Shown here: positions 60,925 through 64,000 of the stretch, one piece after another
Numbering within the stretch: position 1 is the first letter of the stretch
Layout: the number at the start of each line of letters is the position of its first letter
Notes under the pieces: generated by a model
The model's database searches: none
Seen by the model: only the letters and a program-made list of their open reading frames with translations
Told to the model about the DNA's origin: nothing
Translations under genes and position numbers: made by a program
Assembly: GCA_965658965.1 (NCBI GenBank)
Contig: CBFHVV010000002.1
Span: 7,558-71,557 of the forward strand
DNA: 64,000 bases
Source: Croceimicrobium sp965658965
GTDB lineage: Bacteria > Bacteroidota > Bacteroidia > Flavobacteriales > Schleiferiaceae
Direction: 5' to 3'

Positions 60925-61728
60925 CTATTTAGGTTCATGCAATACCAACAATGGTAAGGAGCTGTGATAAGCCAGTTTATTAGTCATGCTACGATGAAAA
61001 ATGCCTTCGAAGAAACCGTAATTTTTGTTGATGGCAGCTACGATATCGGCATCTTCTTTTGCGGCCTCCTTTACTATAGCCTGCTCAACATTGTCGGAGC
61101 GAATTATACTAAATTCATGTTCCACATCTTTCAATAAGGAACTATAGAAGTCACGCGCGCCAGTAGGTACATTATTTTCTTTTTGCACGTGCACAATGTC
61201 GATAGATGCACCCACCATTTTTGCAAAGGCATTTAGACGCTGTAAGGGTCTTTCTTTCACTTTGGGATCCAAATCACTAGCAAATACGATCCGCTTGATG
61301 CTTTGTAAATCTGTTTTAGGAGGAATAATTAAAACTGGCTTTTTGGTATTTTGAATCACCGATGCTGCATTTGAGCCAATCAGCACCTCTTCAATGCCAC
61401 TCGCCCCTTTGGTACCCATTACCACTAAGTCAATATCATCTTGTTCCGAATGATCATGAATTAAGCGAATGGGATTGCCTAAATTAACAATGGTTTTAAA
61501 TGCACCCGAATACTTGGCTTTAACCTTTTTAGAAAAGGCTTCCATATTCTTTTCGGCATTATCCTTCATCACCTCTAAAAGTGAAGTTGTCATCGATCGG
61601 TCGGAGTAGGGTAGGTCGTAAGCATGTAAAATGCTAACTGTGCCCAAATTGTAGGCTGCCAGTTTGAAAGCAATTTCACAGGCTTTTTCGGCGTTTTCTG
61701 AAAAGTCAGTTGGGAGTAAAATATTCAT
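60925..61728 (-). CDS. Universal stress protein with two UspA domains
   Basis: A 267-residue tandem UspA protein. The first domain has MNILLPTDFSENAEKA and the ATP-binding type GTKGASGIEEVLIGSNAASV. The second begins KRIVFASDLDPKV and has a degenerate final loop (NKNYGFFEGIFHRSM). Its partners are unknown. It lies 20 bp after maeB, likely cotranscribed. Confidence 0.9.
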   Translation of the reverse strand: MNILLPTDFSENAEKACEIAFKLAAYNLGTVSILHAYDLPYSDRSMTTSLLEVMKDNAEKNMEAFSKKVKAKYSGAFKTIVNLGNPIRLIHDHSEQDDIDLVVMGTKGASGIEEVLIGSNAASVIQNTKKPVLIIPPKTDLQSIKRIVFASDLDPKVKERPLQRLNAFAKMVGASIDIVHVQKENNVPTGARDFYSSLLKDVEHEFSIIRSDNVEQAIVKEAAKEDADIVAAINKNYGFFEGIFHRSMTNKLAYHSSLPLLVLHEPK

Positions 61729-61748
61729 TTTAAGAGGTTTAGGGTGAT

Positions 61749-64000
61749 TTATCTTGTTTGAGAGTCTACACTTGCTAAAGTAATCATATTTACGATTTCT
61801 CGCACAGAGGCACCTATTTGTAATATGTGTGCAGGTTTCTTAACACCAATAAGTAAGGGGCCTACCGCCTCAGCTGCCTCAAAAGATTGTAGCATCTTAT
61901 AGGCAATATTTCCTGAAGCTAAATTGGGGAAAACAAAACCATTAACCTTATGGTCGACTAATTCACTAAAGGGAAAGTTTTCTTTTAATAGCTCGCGGTC
62001 TAAAGCAAAGTTAGCTTGCATTTCTCCATCCACTATTAAGCCCGGATTTTCTTTATGTAAGATTTTCAAGGCAGCCTCCATTATGCTAGGGGTGCTACCT
62101 CGATTACTTCCAAAATTACTGTAGTTAAGTAGCGCTATTTTGGGCTTAATATTAATTCTTTCAATAGACTCGGCAAGCAAACGTGTAATTTGAACCACAT
62201 CATTAACGGTCGGTTCTTCAATAACGGTGGTATCTGCAAAGAACATAGGCCCTCGCTTAGTGAGCATAATGTACATGCCTGCAATGCGGGTTAAACCTTC
62301 CTTGGGCCCTAGTATTTTAAAAATGGGCTTGATAACTTCAGAATAGCGTTTTGTGGTACCAGAAATAAAGGCATCAGCATGTCCCATCTCGGTCATTGCT
62401 ACACCATAATAATTTCGATCACGCATGTATTTACGAGCTTCAAAGAGGGTGATGCCTTTTCTTTGCCGTTTTTTAAAGAACATTTGTGCATATTCTTCTC
62501 GTCTATCGCTATCTTCTTGCGGGTCTATGATAGGCAAGTGTGAAATATCCTCTAAGCCATGTTCATTAATTAATGCATTGATCCGCTCCTTATTGCCGAG
62601 TAGTATAGGATGTGCCAAGCCTTCGTCTACTGCAATTTGTGCCGCTTTTAAGGTTTTTAATTGATCTCCTTCTGCTAAAACTACGCGCTGAAGATTGGTA
62701 CGTGCCTTTTCTTGTGCTAGTCGAATAAACTTATCATCACGCCCCAAGCGAGATAAGAGCTGTTCTTTATATTCATCCCAATTAAGGATGGGGGTTTGGG
62801 CTACACCGCTTTCCATTGCTGCCTTCGCCACCGCACTGGCTACCGTTACGATTAATCGTGGATCAAAAGGTTTAGGAATGATATAATCTTTACCAAAGCC
62901 CAAAGTATCATCGTTATAGGCAAGGTTTACAATTTCAGGAACTGGTTCTTTTGCCAAAGCAGCTATTGCCTGAGCAGCAGCTAGCTTCATTTCTTCGTTA
63001 ATTTTCTTGGCGCGTACATCTAAAGCACCTCTAAAAATATAAGGGAAACCTAAAACGTTGTTGACCTGATTGGGATTATCACTGCGTCCTGTGGCCACAA
63101 TAACGTCTTCGCGGGCGGCTTTGGCTTCTCGGTAACTAATTTCTGGTTCAGGATTAGCAAGAGCAAAAACTATAGGGTCTTTGGCCATGCTGTTTACCAT
63201 TTCTTTACTCAGAACGCCTCCAACGGAAAGCCCTACAAAAACATCGGCGTCTACTAAGGCTTCACTTAAAGTGTTATGCTTGGTTTCACGTACAAATTTC
63301 TTTTTCTCCTCATTCAAATTTGTTCGGTGCGTGTTTAAAACCCCTTTGCTATCGCACATTAACAGGTTTTCGGGCTTTACGCCAGATGAAATAAATAATT
63401 GAGTACAGCTACTAGCAGCGGCCCCTGCTCCATTAAACACTACTTTTAAATCGGCGAGCTTTTTATTTACGCATTCCGCGGCATTCATTAAGGCAGCAGC
63501 GGTAATTATAGCAGTTCCGTGCTGATCATCATGCATTAAAGGAATATCTAATTCTTCCTTTAAGCGCTGCTCAATATAAAAACAGTCGGGAGCTTTTATA
63601 TCCTCTAGGTTAATGCCACCAAAAGTGGGGGCTAAGGCTTTAACAGTTTGAATAAATAGTTCTGGATCTTTAGCATCTAATTCAATATCAAATACATCGA
63701 TATCAGCAAAAATTTTAAACAAAACACCCTTCCCTTCCATTACGGGTTTGCTGGCTAGAGGGCCAATATCTCCTAGTCCTAATACTGCAGTACCATTGCT
63801 GATAACGGCAACCAAATTCCCTTTTGCCGTATACTTATAGGCATTTTCCTTATCCTTCGCAATCTCTAAACAAGGATCCGCGACCCCAGGTGAGTAGGCG
63901 ATAGAGAGATCTCTTTGTGAGTTACTGGGCTTGGTAGGTATAACTTCAATTTTCCCCGGTCGGCCTTCTTGGTGATAGGCGAGGATGTCTTTCTTCTTGA
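61749..64000 (-). CDS. maeB: NADP-dependent malic enzyme (partial at the window edge)
   Basis: The gene runs off the right end; codons beyond 63815 are open to 64000 and read KKKDILAYHQEGRPGKIEV, so only about ten residues are missing. It decarboxylates malate to pyruvate with NADP. The N-terminal malic domain has YSPGVADPCLEIA and HDDQHGTAI; the NAD(P) motif is VFNGAGAAASS. The C-terminal 330 residues are a phosphotransacetylase-like domain of unknown activity in this fusion, as in E. coli MaeB. Confidence 0.95.
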   Translation of the reverse strand, partial: KKKDILAYHQEGRPGKIEVIPTKPSNSQRDLSIAYSPGVADPCLEIAKDKENAYKYTAKGNLVAVISNGTAVLGLGDIGPLASKPVMEGKGVLFKIFADIDVFDIELDAKDPELFIQTVKALAPTFGGINLEDIKAPDCFYIEQRLKEELDIPLMHDDQHGTAIITAAALMNAAECVNKKLADLKVVFNGAGAAASSCTQLFISSGVKPENLLMCDSKGVLNTHRTNLNEEKKKFVRETKHNTLSEALVDADVFVGLSVGGVLSKEMVNSMAKDPIVFALANPEPEISYREAKAAREDVIVATGRSDNPNQVNNVLGFPYIFRGALDVRAKKINEEMKLAAAQAIAALAKEPVPEIVNLAYNDDTLGFGKDYIIPKPFDPRLIVTVASAVAKAAMESGVAQTPILNWDEYKEQLLSRLGRDDKFIRLAQEKARTNLQRVVLAEGDQLKTLKAAQIAVDEGLAHPILLGNKERINALINEHGLEDISHLPIIDPQEDSDRREEYAQMFFKKRQRKGITLFEARKYMRDRNYYGVAMTEMGHADAFISGTTKRYSEVIKPIFKILGPKEGLTRIAGMYIMLTKRGPMFFADTTVIEEPTVNDVVQITRLLAESIERINIKPKIALLNYSNFGSNRGSTPSIMEAALKILHKENPGLIVDGEMQANFALDRELLKENFPFSELVDHKVNGFVFPNLASGNIAYKMLQSFEAAEAVGPLLIGVKKPAHILQIGASVREIVNMITLASVDSQTR

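Noticed and set aside
1..64000. CRISPR arrays, insertion sequences, prophage or defence islands
   Set aside because: No regular spaced repeats, transposase, integrase or terminal inverted repeats were seen anywhere in the window.

Overview
The window looks like a chromosomal segment of a marine-type Bacteroidota, most likely Flavobacteriales (Cryomorphaceae/Schleiferiaceae-like; the family is inference). The grounds are a fused CcoN-CcoO cbb3 oxidase subunit, a type IX secretion C-terminal sorting domain, a DUF5686/CarboxypepD_reg protein, an ExbB-ExbD-ExbD cluster, Bacteroidota-style promoters (-7 element TAnnTTTG) and the lack of clear Shine-Dalgarno sequences. No phage, insertion sequence, CRISPR array or rRNA is visible. 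This is core genome with a few decayed or repeat-bearing gaps.

Layout. 1-4.6 kb: the end of a sensor kinase, then hemW, a cyclase-family hydrolase, a 700-bp gap holding two copies of an apparent small RNA gene, hemJ, and divergent hemN. 4.6-11 kb: a leftward cbb3 oxidase operon, ccoS-ccoNO-ccoQ-ccoP-ccoG-ccoH-TauE/DsbD-like, with ccoS too short for usual ORF cut-offs. 11-21.8 kb: CPBP protease, dusB, a LolC/E-like permease, rbfA, acylphosphatase, an MMPL-type RND protein, an aldehyde dehydrogenase, a HAD-like pseudoenzyme, an alpha/beta-hydrolase-OsmC fusion and a geranylgeranyl-reductase-like flavoprotein. 21.8-28 kb: a stand-alone cyclic-nucleotide-binding-fold protein, an Fnr-type regulator, the copper ATPase ccoI, a helical repeat protein, a YceI protein and an outer-membrane protein. 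28-33 kb: a lipoprotein candidate, a decayed gap, the ExbB/ExbD cluster, tRNA-Ser(GGA) and a frameshifted T9SS cargo gene. 33-50.6 kb: asparaginase, TatD, 2-oxoglutarate dehydrogenase E1/E2, polyprenyl synthetase, rmlA, a second RND protein, DUF5686, tyrosine catabolism (hppD, hmgA) and trhO. 50.7-64 kb: leuS, a small membrane protein, DUF3108, tryptophan 2,3-dioxygenase, an M23 peptidase, an SDR, recJ, DAHP synthase-chorismate mutase, a universal stress protein and maeB (running off the window).

How the parts connect. The most coherent signal is a low-oxygen regulon. A 12-bp palindrome, TGAY-N4-GTCA, occurs in front of hemN, ccoS (the cbb3 operon), ccoI, the stand-alone CNB protein and trhO. 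In each case it lies 28.5-29.5 bp upstream of a good -7 element, which is the geometry of a class II (-41.5) CRP/FNR activator. The regulator is probably the Fnr homologue at 22.3-23.0 kb. Its Cys7, Cys10 and Cys109 fit an iron-sulfur oxygen sensor, and one site between it and ccoI could activate ccoI while repressing fnr. The regulon would join heme synthesis without oxygen, high-affinity oxidase structure and assembly, and tRNA U34 hydroxylation.

The second notable signal is a 64-bp perfect repeat at 2025-2088 and 2451-2514. It begins just after a -7 element and ends in a strong intrinsic terminator, so it looks like a duplicated small RNA of about 67 nt. All promoter and regulon statements are read by eye from the sequence and have not been tested experimentally.
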